From Agromyces terreus (GTDB lineage: Bacteria > Actinomycetota > Actinomycetes > Actinomycetales > Microbacteriaceae): 64,000 nt of DNA. Every line of letters begins with the position of its first letter. Position 1 is the first letter of the stretch. The notes beneath the pieces were generated by a model. It worked only from the letters and a program-made list of their open reading frames with translations, did not search any database and was not told the origin of the DNA. The translations under genes were made by a program, and so were the position numbers. The DNA lies in the NCBI RefSeq assembly GCF_009749465.1, contig NZ_WBIS01000001.1, positions 310,001 through 374,000 on the forward strand, written 5' to 3'. This document shows positions 52,463 to 60,237 of the stretch, in pieces.

Positions 52463-53211
52463 GGGTGTCTCCTCAGGTGCGGTGCGACGGGGATTCGGAA
52501 CGCGCCCTGGATGCCCGCCTCCGCGGGATCGGCCGGGCGGTACAGCTTGGGCGGGCGGTGCGGGGTGCCGGTGCGCACCTCGCCGGTCTCGACGAGGGCG
52601 CCGGATGCCTCGACCGTGCGGCGGAAGTTCGCCGGGTCGAGCGGGCGGCGCATCACGGTCTCGTAGACCTCGCGCAGTTCGGCGAGCGTGAACGTCTCGT
52701 CGAGGAAGGCGTGCGCGATCTGCGAGTAGCCGAGCTTCGTGCGCAGGCGCCCGAGGGCGTACGCCACGATCTCGTCGTGGTCGAAGGCGAGCTCGGGCAG
52801 GTCGTCGGCGTCGAACCAGCGCACATTCGGGTCCTCGATGGAGCCGCTCGTCTCTTCGGGGCGCACGAGCGCCCAGTAGACGACGGACACGACGCGCTCG
52901 TCGGGCGAGCGGTCGGGGGCGCCGAACGTGTAGAGCTGCTCGAGGTAGCGGGGCGTGACGCCCGTGGTCTCGTCGAGGGTGCGGGCGGCGGCGCCCTCGA
53001 GGCTCTCGGCGGCGCCGAGCCAGCCGCCGGGGAGCGCCCAGCGGCCCTTGCCCGGCGCGCGCAGGCGTCGCACGAGCGGGATCCACAGCGATCGGTCGGC
53101 CGGTTGCACGGGCTGCTCGGGGAGCTCGTCGTGGGCGACGCCGGGTTCGCGCGCGAAGATCACGGTCGACACGGCGAGCCGGGCTTCGGCGAGCTCGATC
53201 GTGCGAGGCAT
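52459..53211 (-). CDS. nrtR: NrtR/NdnR-type NAD regulator (degenerate Nudix plus winged helix)
   Basis: A 250-residue repressor-like protein. The N-terminal Nudix domain has LPGGWLGAAESLEGAAARTLDETTGV, in which two glutamates of the REUxEE catalytic core are replaced (RTLDET), so it should bind but hardly cleave nucleotides. The C-terminal winged helix reads AFLDETFTLAELREVYETVMRRPLDPANFRRTV. This matches NrtR/NdnR proteins, which sense ADP-ribose or NAD-related ligands. It is the first gene of nrtR-nadA-nadB-nadC-nadS and overlaps nadA as ATGA. ATG 53211 follows GAAGGGAG, and a 51-bp dyad lies directly upstream. Confidence 0.92.
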   Translation of the reverse strand: MPRTIELAEARLAVSTVIFAREPGVAHDELPEQPVQPADRSLWIPLVRRLRAPGKGRWALPGGWLGAAESLEGAAARTLDETTGVTPRYLEQLYTFGAPDRSPDERVVSVVYWALVRPEETSGSIEDPNVRWFDADDLPELAFDHDEIVAYALGRLRTKLGYSQIAHAFLDETFTLAELREVYETVMRRPLDPANFRRTVEASGALVETGEVRTGTPHRPPKLYRPADPAEAGIQGAFRIPVAPHLRRHP

Positions 53212-53224
53212 CCGCCGCTCCCTT

Positions 53225-53275
53225 CGTGTCGGACTGACTCTAAGTACGCGATCATCTTACAGTCGAGTTGACACG
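53225..53275. promoter_or_regulatory. 51-bp imperfect palindrome, candidate NrtR operator
   Basis: The dyad is CGTGTC-N5-GACT-N-TAAG, an 11-base center, then CTTA-N-AGTC-N5-GACACG. All 14 bases of the three blocks in each arm are matched, and the spacings are exactly symmetric. It overlaps the expected promoter region of nrtR (TAAGAT or TACTTA as -10 on the minus strand) and ends 14 bases before the nrtR start codon. Repression by NrtR is inferred. Confidence 0.75.
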
Positions 53276-53328
53276 AACTGAAATCCGGATGTCGCGGCGC
53301 GACGCGGTCGCTCGCGGCCGGGGAAGGA

Positions 53329-53362
53329 GGGGGTGCACCGGACCCCCATCCGATGCACCCCC
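53329..53362. repeat. Strong unexplained hairpin upstream of the nad operon
   Basis: A 14-bp stem with one mismatch (53329-53342 with 53349-53362, GGGGGTGCAccGGA type) encloses a 6-base C-rich loop. It lies between the nrtR promoter and the glycine riboswitch with no gene nearby, so it ends no known transcript. The remainder of the 53276-53538 stretch shows no ORF or further repeat. Confidence 0.65.
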
Positions 53363-53538
53363 GAGGTGCGCGTCTCGAGGCGGAGCAGCGCTCACGCGGT
53401 CGGACGGCACTTGAAGCATCCTCGATGCGGCCGCTCCCGCCTAATCGACACGACGCCCGATGACGTGCGCGGCCGAACGGGCGTGCCCGCTCGGCGCCGT
53501 GCCCGACGGCCATCCGTGGCGGCGCGGCGCGGCACTGG

Positions 53539-53544
53539 TAGAAT
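53539..53544 (+). promoter_or_regulatory. Extended -10 element TGGTAGAAT for the gcv leader
   Basis: TAGAAT at 53539-53544, preceded by TGG, would start transcription near 53551, about 27 bases ahead of the first glycine aptamer. No clear -35 was found. Confidence 0.5.
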
Positions 53545-53577
53545 CGACGGACAATCTCATACCGGGCCATCGACGCA

Positions 53578-53773
53578 TCGCGGGAGAGCCGGACACGTTC
53601 TGTTCACGCAGAGCCGGACCGGCACCGAAGGAGCAAGCCTCCCCGCCAATCTCTCAGGTATCACACCGCGATGAACACGGCCGCTCTGAAAAGTGGATGC
53701 CGCGCTGCGGCGCCCCGCCCACGGTGAAAGCGCTGCTGCGTGAAACTCTCAGGCTCATGACAGAGGGGGAGTT
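53578..53773 (+). ncRNA. Tandem glycine riboswitch
   Basis: Two consecutive glycine aptamers precede gcvT. The first contains CGGGAGAGCC (about 53581), CACCGAAGGAGCAAGCC near 53623 and the closing ATCTCTCAGGTAT near 53650. The second contains CCGCTCTGAAAAGTGG near 53683, GGTGAAAGCGC near 53724 and AACTCTCAGGCTCATGACAGAGG near 53744, in pieces. Glycine binding normally switches on the glycine-cleavage genes that follow, which here are gcvT, gcvH and gcvP. Boundaries are approximate. Confidence 0.92.
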
Positions 53774-53825
53774 CTCAAGCGGCATTCGCCGTGCGATGCG
53801 ACGAACGCACCATTCAGGAGAACTC

Positions 53826-55025
53826 GTGACCCACGATCCCGGTACCACCAGCCCCGCAGCCGTGCCCGACGAGGGCGATGCCGCGCGCGAGCGCCGCAGC
53901 CCGCTCGACGCCGTGCACCGCGCGGCCGGCGCGAGCTTCACCGACTTCGCCGGCTGGCAGATGCCCGTGCGCTACTCGAGCGACCTGGCCGAGCACCACG
54001 CCGTGCGCACGACCTCGGGCCTGTTCGACCTGTCGCACATGGGCGAGATCGTGCTCATCGGCGCAGATTCCGCGGCGGCCCTCGACTTCGCGCTCGCCGG
54101 AAAGCTCTCGGCCATCGAGATCGGGCAGGCGAAGTACTCGCTGCTGCTCGCCGAGGACGGCGGCATCATCGACGACCTCGTCGTCTACCGCACCGGTGAA
54201 GACCGCTTCATGGTGGTCGCGAACGCGTCGAACGCGGCCGTCGTCGCCGAAGAGCTCCGCACCCGCGCCGCGGGCTTCGACACGATCGTCGAAGACGAGA
54301 GCGAGGACATCGCCCTCATCGCCCTCCAGGGCCCCGACGCCCGCGCGGTGCTGCTCGAGACGCCGGGCTTCGGCGTCGAGGGGCCGGGCAACGATGAAGA
54401 GGACTTCGACGCGCGCATCGCCGCGCTGAAGTACTACCGCGCGTTCCCGGCCACCTTCGAGGGCCGGCCCGTGCTCGTGGCCCGCACCGGCTACACCGGC
54501 GAAGACGGCTTCGAGCTGTACGTCGCGCCCGAACGCGCGCCGGGGCTGTGGGCGGCGCTCGTCGAGACCGGCGGCCCGCGCGTGACGCTCTGCGGGCTCG
54601 CGAGCCGCGACACCCTGCGCCTCGAGGCCGGCATGCCGCTCTACGGGCACGAGCTCGGCCGCGACATCCTGCCCGTGCAGGCCGGCCTCGGCCGCGTCGT
54701 CGCGCACGGCAAGGAGGGCGACTTCATCGGCCGCGACGCCACCGCGGCCGGTCCGGCCGAGGGCGCCCGCGTGCTCGTCGGCCTCACCGCCGAGGGACGC
54801 CGAGCGCCGCGCGCCGGCTACGAGGTCTACGACGGCGACGGGGCGGATGCCGCGCCCGTCGGCGTCATCACGAGCGGCGCGCTCTCGCCGACGCTCGGCC
54901 ACCCGGTCGCCATGGCGTTCGTCGCGCCCGCGGCCGTCGAGGCCGGCGGCCTGCACGTCGACGTCCGCGGAACACGCATCCCGGCATCCGTCGTCCCGCT
55001 GCCCTTCTACAAGCGCCCGTCCTGA
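53826..55025 (+). CDS. gcvT: Aminomethyltransferase (glycine cleavage T protein)
   Basis: GcvT transfers the aminomethyl carbon from the H protein to tetrahydrofolate, releasing ammonia. The 399-residue protein has the N-terminal [26 protein letters not shown] with the catalytic aspartate, and [14 protein letters not shown] near residue 220, then the C-terminal barrel ([18 protein letters not shown]). GTG 53826 follows CAGGAGAA; the frame continues upstream through the riboswitch, which cannot be coding. The N-terminus is about 25 residues longer than in many homologs. First gene of gcvT-gcvH-gcvP. Confidence 0.96.
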   Translation: MTHDPGTTSPAAVPDEGDAARERRSPLDAVHRAAGASFTDFAGWQMPVRYSSDLAEHHAVRTTSGLFDLSHMGEIVLIGADSAAALDFALAGKLSAIEIGQAKYSLLLAEDGGIIDDLVVYRTGEDRFMVVANASNAAVVAEELRTRAAGFDTIVEDESEDIALIALQGPDARAVLLETPGFGVEGPGNDEEDFDARIAALKYYRAFPATFEGRPVLVARTGYTGEDGFELYVAPERAPGLWAALVETGGPRVTLCGLASRDTLRLEAGMPLYGHELGRDILPVQAGLGRVVAHGKEGDFIGRDATAAGPAEGARVLVGLTAEGRRAPRAGYEVYDGDGADAAPVGVITSGALSPTLGHPVAMAFVAPAAVEAGGLHVDVRGTRIPASVVPLPFYKRPS

Positions 55026-55123
55026 CCCCGCCCGGAAGCGCCCGCGCCCGCTGTCCGCGGCACGGCGCGTCCGGACCTCCGATCCGCACCAGTTTCTCCA
55101 CCTGACCCTCGAGGGAGCACCGC

Positions 55124-55495
55124 ATGACCGACAACACCGAACTCCAGTACACCGCCGAGCACGAGTGGGTGCTCGTCGACGGCGACACCGTCACGATCGG
55201 CATCACCGACTACGCCGCCGACAAGCTCGGCGATATCGTCTTCGTCGAGCTGCCGGCGGCCGGCACCGCCGTCTCCGAGGGCACCGTCGTCGGCGAGATC
55301 GAGTCGACCAAGTCGGTCGGCGAGCTCTTCGCCCCCGTGAACGGCGAGGTCGTCGAGGCGAACCAGGCCGTGGTCGACTCGCCCGAGCTCGTCAACAGCG
55401 ATCCGTTCGGCGAGGGATGGCTGCTGAAGATCACCGCGCCCGAGCTGCCGAAGCTGCTCAGCCACGCGGAGTACCGCGCCCTCGTCGGCGAGTGA
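55124..55495 (+). CDS. gcvH: Glycine cleavage system H protein
   Basis: The lipoyl carrier of the glycine cleavage complex shuttles the aminomethyl group between P, T and L proteins. At 123 residues it is the usual length. The lipoylation lysine is K63 in [12 protein letters not shown], and the hallmark [12 protein letters not shown] opens the protein. ATG 55124 follows GAGGGAG. It lies 98 bases after gcvT and 11 bases before gcvP. Confidence 0.97.
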   Translation: MTDNTELQYTAEHEWVLVDGDTVTIGITDYAADKLGDIVFVELPAAGTAVSEGTVVGEIESTKSVGELFAPVNGEVVEANQAVVDSPELVNSDPFGEGWLLKITAPELPKLLSHAEYRALVGE

Positions 55496-55506
55496 GGACC
55501 CACTCG

Positions 55507-58398
55507 ATGAGCACCTCCTCCACGTTCGACCTCGACGCCTTCGGGCGCCGCCACATCGGCACCACCCCGAGCGACCACGGCCTCATGCTCGCAGAGCTCG
55601 GCTACGACTCGCTCGAGTCGCTCATGACCGCCGCCGTGCCCACCTCGATCCGCATGGGCGAGGTGCTGAACTCGGCGATCCCGGCCGCCGCGACCGAGCG
55701 CGAGGCCCTCGCCGAGCTCGCCGCCCTCGCCGACCAGAACAGCGTGCGCACCTCGATGATCGGCCTCGGCTACTCGGGCACGATCACGCCGGCCGTGATC
55801 CAGCGCAACGTGCTCGAGAACCCGAGCTGGTACACCGCGTACACGCCGTACCAGCCCGAGATCTCGCAGGGCCGCCTCGAGGCGCTCATCAACTTCCAGA
55901 CCATGGTCACCGACCTCACGGGCCTCGACACGGCCAACGCGTCGATGCTCGACGAGGGCACCGCCGTGGTCGAGGGCATGCTGCTCGCGCGACGCGCTTC
56001 GAAGAGCCCGAGCAACCGCTTCGTGGTCGACGCCGACGCCCTCCCGCAGACGCTCGCGCTGCTCGAGTCCCGCGCCGAGGCCGTCGGCATCGAGCTGGTC
56101 CTCGCCTCCCTCGACGAACAGACGGACGTCGCCGCGCTCGGCGAGCACTTCGGCGTCTTCGTGCAGTACCCGGCCGCATCGGGCCGCGTGTGGAACCCGG
56201 CATCCGTCATCGCCGGCTCGAAGGCGCAGGGCGCGCTCGCGGTGGTCGCCGCCGACCTGCTCGCCCTCGCGCTCATCACGAGCCCGGGCGAGCTCGGCGC
56301 CGACGTCGCCGTCGGCACCAGCCAGCGCTTCGGCGTCCCCATGGGCTTCGGCGGCCCGCACGCGGGCTACATGGCCGTGCGCAAGGGCCTCGAACGACAG
56401 CTGCCTGGCCGCCTCGTCGGCGTCTCGAAGGATGCCGCGGGCGCCCCCGCGTACCGCCTCACCCTCCAGGCGCGCGAGCAGCACATCCGCCGCGAGAAGG
56501 CGACCTCCAACATCTGCACCGCGCAGGTGCTGCTCGCCGTCATGGCGTCGATGTACGCCGTGTACCACGGGCCCCGCGGCATCCGGCACATCGCCGTCAC
56601 GACCGCCGCGAAGGCGAAGGCCCTCGCCGACGCCCTCACCGGGTTCGGGCTGACCCTCGCGCACGACCGCTACTTCGACACGATCCGCGTGCACGTGCCC
56701 GGACTCGCCGGCAACGTCGTCGAGCGCGCCCGCGAACTCGGCCTGAACCTCTGGGAGGCGGGCGAGGCGACCGTGCACATCGCGGTCGACGAGACGACCA
56801 CCGCCGACGAGCTCTCGCGCGTCGTCGAGGCGTTCGGCTTCGGCGAGCGGGCGGATGTCGCGGCGCAGGCCACCGAGCTCCCGTCGAGCCTGCCCGCCGA
56901 CCTGCGACGCACGAGCAGCTACCTCGAGCACCCGGTGTTCAACACGCACCAGTCCGAGACGCAGATGATGCGCTACCTCAAGCAGCTCGCCGATCGCGAC
57001 TACGCGCTCGACCGCGGCATGATCCCGCTCGGCTCGTGCACGATGAAGCTCAACGCCGCCACCGAGATGCAGGCCGTCACCTGGCCCGAGTTCGCGAACC
57101 TGCACCCGTTCGCGCCCGAGGCCGACGTCGTCGGCACCCTCGGGCTCGTCGAGCAGCTCGAGAGCTGGCTCGCCGAGGTCACCGGGTACGACACGGTCTC
57201 GCTCCAGCCCAACGCGGGCAGCCAGGGCGAGCTCGCGGGCCTCCTCGCGATCCGCGGGTACCACCGCGCCAACGGCGAGTCCGAGCGCGACGTCTGCCTC
57301 ATCCCGTCGAGCGCGCACGGCACCAACGCGGCCTCCGCCGTCCTCGCGGGCATGCGCGTCGTCGTCGTCGCGTGCGACGAGCTCGGCAACGTCGACCTCG
57401 ACGACCTCCGGTCCAAGATCGCCGAGCACGCGGCATCCATCGCGGCGCTCATGATCACCTACCCCTCGACCCACGGCGTCTACGAGCACGACGTGCGCGA
57501 CATCTGCCAGGCCGTGCACGACGCCGGCGGACAGGTCTACGTCGACGGCGCGAACCTGAACGCGCTGCTCGGCTTCGCCCGCTTCGGCGACTTCGGCGGC
57601 GACGTCTCGCACCTGAACCTGCACAAGACGTTCTGCATCCCGCACGGCGGCGGCGGCCCCGGCGTCGGACCGGTCGCGGCGAAGGCGCACCTCGCGCCCC
57701 ACCTGCCCGGCCACCCCATGGCGCAGCGCGACGACCACGCCGGCGGCTTCGTGCACGGCGGCGGTCCCGTCTCGGCGGCGCCGTACGGCAGCGCGTCGAT
57801 CCTGCCGATCTCGTGGGCGTACGTGCGCATGATGGGCGGCGAGGGCCTCGCGCAGTCGACCGCGGCGGCGGTGCTCGCGGCGAACTTCGTGGCCTCCCGC
57901 CTGCGCGAGCACTTCCCGGTGCTCTACACGGGCGAGAACGGCCTCGTCGCGCACGAGTGCATCCTCGATCTGCGGCCGCTCACCGCGGCGACCGGGGTCA
58001 GCGTCGACGACGTGGCGAAGCGGCTCATCGACTACGGCTTCCACGCGCCCACCATGTCGTTCCCGGTCGCGGGCACCCTCATGGTCGAGCCGACCGAATC
58101 CGAAGACCTCGCCGAGCTCGAGCGGTTCGTCGAGGCGATGATCGCGATCAAGGCCGAGGCCGACGCCGTCGCGCGCGGCGAATGGCCCGTCGACGACAAC
58201 CCCCTGCGCGGGGCGCCGCACACGGCCGAGTCGGTCATCGCGGGGGAGTGGGAGCACCCGTACTCCCGCGAGCAGGCGGTGTACCCCGTGCACTCGCTCG
58301 TGCGCAACAAGTACTGGGCCCCCGTGCGCCGCATCGACCAGGCGTTCGGCGACCGCAACCTCGTGTGCGCCTGCCCGCCGGTGGAGGCGTTCGCGTAG
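55507..58398 (+). CDS. gcvP: Glycine dehydrogenase (decarboxylating), P protein
   Basis: GcvP decarboxylates glycine with PLP and loads the aminomethyl group onto lipoyl-GcvH. The 963-residue protein is the fused single-chain form, with an N-terminal half ([23 protein letters not shown]) and a C-terminal catalytic half carrying the PLP lysine at K707 in [18 protein letters not shown]. The glycine-rich loop that follows and [18 protein letters not shown] are conserved. ATG 55507 begins 11 bases after gcvH. The whole unit is under the glycine riboswitch. Confidence 0.97.
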   Translation: MSTSSTFDLDAFGRRHIGTTPSDHGLMLAELGYDSLESLMTAAVPTSIRMGEVLNSAIPAAATEREALAELAALADQNSVRTSMIGLGYSGTITPAVIQRNVLENPSWYTAYTPYQPEISQGRLEALINFQTMVTDLTGLDTANASMLDEGTAVVEGMLLARRASKSPSNRFVVDADALPQTLALLESRAEAVGIELVLASLDEQTDVAALGEHFGVFVQYPAASGRVWNPASVIAGSKAQGALAVVAADLLALALITSPGELGADVAVGTSQRFGVPMGFGGPHAGYMAVRKGLERQLPGRLVGVSKDAAGAPAYRLTLQAREQHIRREKATSNICTAQVLLAVMASMYAVYHGPRGIRHIAVTTAAKAKALADALTGFGLTLAHDRYFDTIRVHVPGLAGNVVERARELGLNLWEAGEATVHIAVDETTTADELSRVVEAFGFGERADVAAQATELPSSLPADLRRTSSYLEHPVFNTHQSETQMMRYLKQLADRDYALDRGMIPLGSCTMKLNAATEMQAVTWPEFANLHPFAPEADVVGTLGLVEQLESWLAEVTGYDTVSLQPNAGSQGELAGLLAIRGYHRANGESERDVCLIPSSAHGTNAASAVLAGMRVVVVACDELGNVDLDDLRSKIAEHAASIAALMITYPSTHGVYEHDVRDICQAVHDAGGQVYVDGANLNALLGFARFGDFGGDVSHLNLHKTFCIPHGGGGPGVGPVAAKAHLAPHLPGHPMAQRDDHAGGFVHGGGPVSAAPYGSASILPISWAYVRMMGGEGLAQSTAAAVLAANFVASRLREHFPVLYTGENGLVAHECILDLRPLTAATGVSVDDVAKRLIDYGFHAPTMSFPVAGTLMVEPTESEDLAELERFVEAMIAIKAEADAVARGEWPVDDNPLRGAPHTAESVIAGEWEHPYSREQAVYPVHSLVRNKYWAPVRRIDQAFGDRNLVCACPPVEAFA

Positions 58399-58444
58399 CG
58401 GAGCGGCTTCGCGCGGCGGAGCGGCGTTCTCGCAGCGCGGCGGA

Positions 58445-58636
58445 CTACGTGGGACGCGGTGCCAGGTGGCGGCCGCGCTCCCCGTGGTCGTGGCGTGCCG
58501 TGGCGGCGACCCGGGCGGTCCGTCGCGCCGTGACGCGCTCCTGCGCCGCGAGGACCTCCCGCTCCGTCGCGCGGAAGCGTCGGTCGGTGGCGCGAGCCGC
58601 GAGGTGGCCGGCGAAGAAGGCTGCGGCGAGGTTCAT
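58445..58636 (-). CDS. Small basic protein, function unknown (63 aa)
   Basis: The ORF begins MNLAAAFFAGHLAARATDRRF and continues as an Arg-rich, amphipathic helical protein (ATEREVLAAQERVTARRTARVA) with a basic tail. It could be a small membrane-associated or DNA-associated protein. The reading frame continues upstream, and ATG 58636 is chosen by composition only, since the Shine-Dalgarno match (CGGAAC) is poor. It is convergent with gcvP. Whether it is expressed is uncertain. Confidence 0.4.
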   Translation of the reverse strand: MNLAAAFFAGHLAARATDRRFRATEREVLAAQERVTARRTARVAATARHDHGERGRHLAPRPT

Positions 58637-58755
58637 GATTCCGTTCCGATCGCTGCGGGCGATGCCCGATGACGCCCTCACCTCGAGGGTCATCCCATGC
58701 TCGCGATCGCCGAGATCAGTCGCGTCAGGGCAGCCCCGATGCCTGCCTCCGGGAG

Positions 58756-58761
58756 TACACT
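58756..58761 (+). promoter_or_regulatory. Candidate -10 element TACACT
   Basis: TACACT would start transcription near 58768, giving a leader of about 60 bases before ATG 58827. The surrounding 190-base gap 58637-58826 shows no gene. Confidence 0.4.
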
Positions 58762-58826
58762 GAGGATCTCTCGGGTATCTGCGATGCGGTCGCGGTTCCC
58801 GGTTCTCTCGAAGCGGAGGGGGCAAG

Positions 58827-59324
58827 ATGTCCGCCGATCTCATCGCGGGGTTCGCCACGCTCGCGTTCGTCGGTCTGCTGGTCGGCACCTCGTTGCTCGG
58901 GGGCCGCGGCCTCGGGCTCGAACAGCGGGCCGGTCTGCTCGAGCGACGCGATCCCGGCACGGCCGAGGCGCTTCGACGCGCTCAGTCGATCACCGATCTC
59001 TCGAGCTGGAGCGTGTTCGGCGACGAGGGCTACCACTCGGCGGTCTGCACGCCGAGCCGCGTCAGCTGGATGGACATGGCGCGCGTGCGCGCGAGCGGAT
59101 CCGACGTCAGGGTCGAGCCGCCCGAAGAGGCGCTGCCGCCCATGCCCGCGACGGTGCTGGCGCTCGTCGAGGGCTCGCACCTGGCGCCGAGGTCGCGCAC
59201 GAGGCATCCGTCGCCGTCACCCGATCCGCGGCGCGTGCCCTCCGAGGCGGCCGAGCACGACGGCGCCGCTCACGAGGTCGGGGCGGCGAACAGCGCGGGC
59301 CACCACGCGACCGCGAGCGGATAG
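58827..59324 (+). CDS. Putative membrane-anchored hypothetical protein (165 aa)
   Basis: ATG 58827 follows a strong GGAGGGGG sequence. The N-terminus is a transmembrane helix (LIAGFATLAFVGLLVGTSLL), then a soluble region with LSSWSVFGDEGYHSAVCTPSRVSWM and an acidic stretch. The last 35 or so residues are low-complexity His/Pro/Ala and overlap the 3' end of the convergent CPBP gene by 55 bases, so the C-terminus may be poorly constrained. No family is recognised. Confidence 0.6.
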   Translation: MSADLIAGFATLAFVGLLVGTSLLGGRGLGLEQRAGLLERRDPGTAEALRRAQSITDLSSWSVFGDEGYHSAVCTPSRVSWMDMARVRASGSDVRVEPPEEALPPMPATVLALVEGSHLAPRSRTRHPSPSPDPRRVPSEAAEHDGAAHEVGAANSAGHHATASG

Positions 59325-60031
59325 CCCACGAACGACACCACGTCGAGCACGAGATGCGCGACGACCAGGGGCATCGTGCGCCCCCAGCGCTGATAGCACC
59401 AGCCGAAGACGACGCCCATCGCCGCATTGCCGACGAACGGGCCGAAGCCCTGGTACAGGTGGTATGTGCCGCGCAGCACTGCGCTCGAGAGGATCGTCGC
59501 CCACGGCCCGACGCCGAGTTCGCGCAGGCGCGTGAAGAGGTAGCCGACCACGATGAGCTCCTCGGTGAGCGCGGCCTCGAGGGCGCGGAGCACCAGGATC
59601 GGCACCGTCCACCAGAGCCAGTCGGCGGGGGAGGCCTGCACCGCGACGGTGATGCCGAGCGCTCGGCCGGCCGCGTAGAGCGCGAGCCCGGGCACGCCGA
59701 TGACGGCGACGAGCAGCAGACCGGATGCCGCGTCGCGGCCGGGTCGCGTGAGGTCGAAGCCGATGCGGCGGAACGGGCTCCGGCCCGGCTGCCACAGCAG
59801 GTAGAGCACGAGGGCGACCGCGAACAGCCCGAAGAACACGTCGAGGAACTGGTACGTGAAGTCGAGCCACTGCCGCTCGGAACGGCTCGGGTTGAGCGCC
59901 ACGCTCTGGTCGCCGAGCGCCTGCTCGGCGGTGAGCTTGGCGATGATCGAGACGATCGAGTACACCGCGGACGCGCCGAGCGAGAGCCCCAGCACGATGA
60001 TGATCTCGATGCGCAAACGAGCAGCCGACAT
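59270..60031 (-). CDS. CPBP family intramembrane metalloprotease-like protein
   Basis: This protein of about 253 residues with several predicted helices belongs to the CAAX/Abi (CPBP) group. The catalytic region is ALEAALTEELIVVGYLF near residues 150-166; the paired glutamates E157-E158 are present, but the arginine of the usual EExxxR motif is V162. H191 (GTYHLYQGFG) and a later VAHLVLDVVSF supply the other expected motifs. Members cleave prenylated or other peptides in the membrane. The frame extends 45 codons upstream; ATG 60031 is preferred because GAGGAT stands at leaderless spacing. Confidence 0.85.
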   Translation of the reverse strand: MSAARLRIEIIIVLGLSLGASAVYSIVSIIAKLTAEQALGDQSVALNPSRSERQWLDFTYQFLDVFFGLFAVALVLYLLWQPGRSPFRRIGFDLTRPGRDAASGLLLVAVIGVPGLALYAAGRALGITVAVQASPADWLWWTVPILVLRALEAALTEELIVVGYLFTRLRELGVGPWATILSSAVLRGTYHLYQGFGPFVGNAAMGVVFGWCYQRWGRTMPLVVAHLVLDVVSFVGYPLAVAWWPALFAAPTS

Positions 60032-60037
60032 GCATCG

Positions 60038-60043
60038 ATCCTC
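60038..60043 (-). promoter_or_regulatory. Leaderless -10 candidate GAGGAT for the CPBP gene
   Basis: On the minus strand GAGGAT ends seven bases before ATG 60031. Confidence 0.4.
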
Positions 60044-60142
60044 GCATACGCGCCGTCTGCGCAAATATCCTGCGCGTGACGACAATTTCTTTCGCAGGAA
60101 CCCAGTCGAAGGTTGCGCGTCGGTAACGGTTTCCTCAGGAGT

Positions 60143-60171
60143 TTGCTTCGCGGGATCGCGATTCATAGTCT
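60143..60171 (+). promoter_or_regulatory. Sigma-A-type promoter of the peptide transport operon
   Basis: TTGCTT (60143-60148), a 17-base spacer and TAGTCT (60166-60171) form a good housekeeping promoter. It gives a leader of about 60 bases ahead of the substrate-binding protein gene. Confidence 0.65.
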
Positions 60172-60237
60172 CGTCTCATCCCGCGCTCCAGGGCGGCCAG
60201 AAGCCGCACTGCCGACGCACGTCTCACAGGAGGAACA

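Noticed and set aside
55210-58293. A 1027-codon open frame on the minus strand opposite gcvP
   Set aside because: It is the antisense shadow of gcvP in very GC-rich DNA; its protein is Arg/Asp/Glu-rich without motifs, while the plus-strand frame is a textbook P protein.
60032-60166. A 45-codon N-terminal extension of the CPBP gene beginning MNRDPAK, similar to MNRDPAK at the start of the sigma-partner protein
   Set aside because: The extension would overlap the -10 of the divergent peptide-transport promoter, and a leaderless -10 favours ATG 60031; the shared seven residues look like coincidence.
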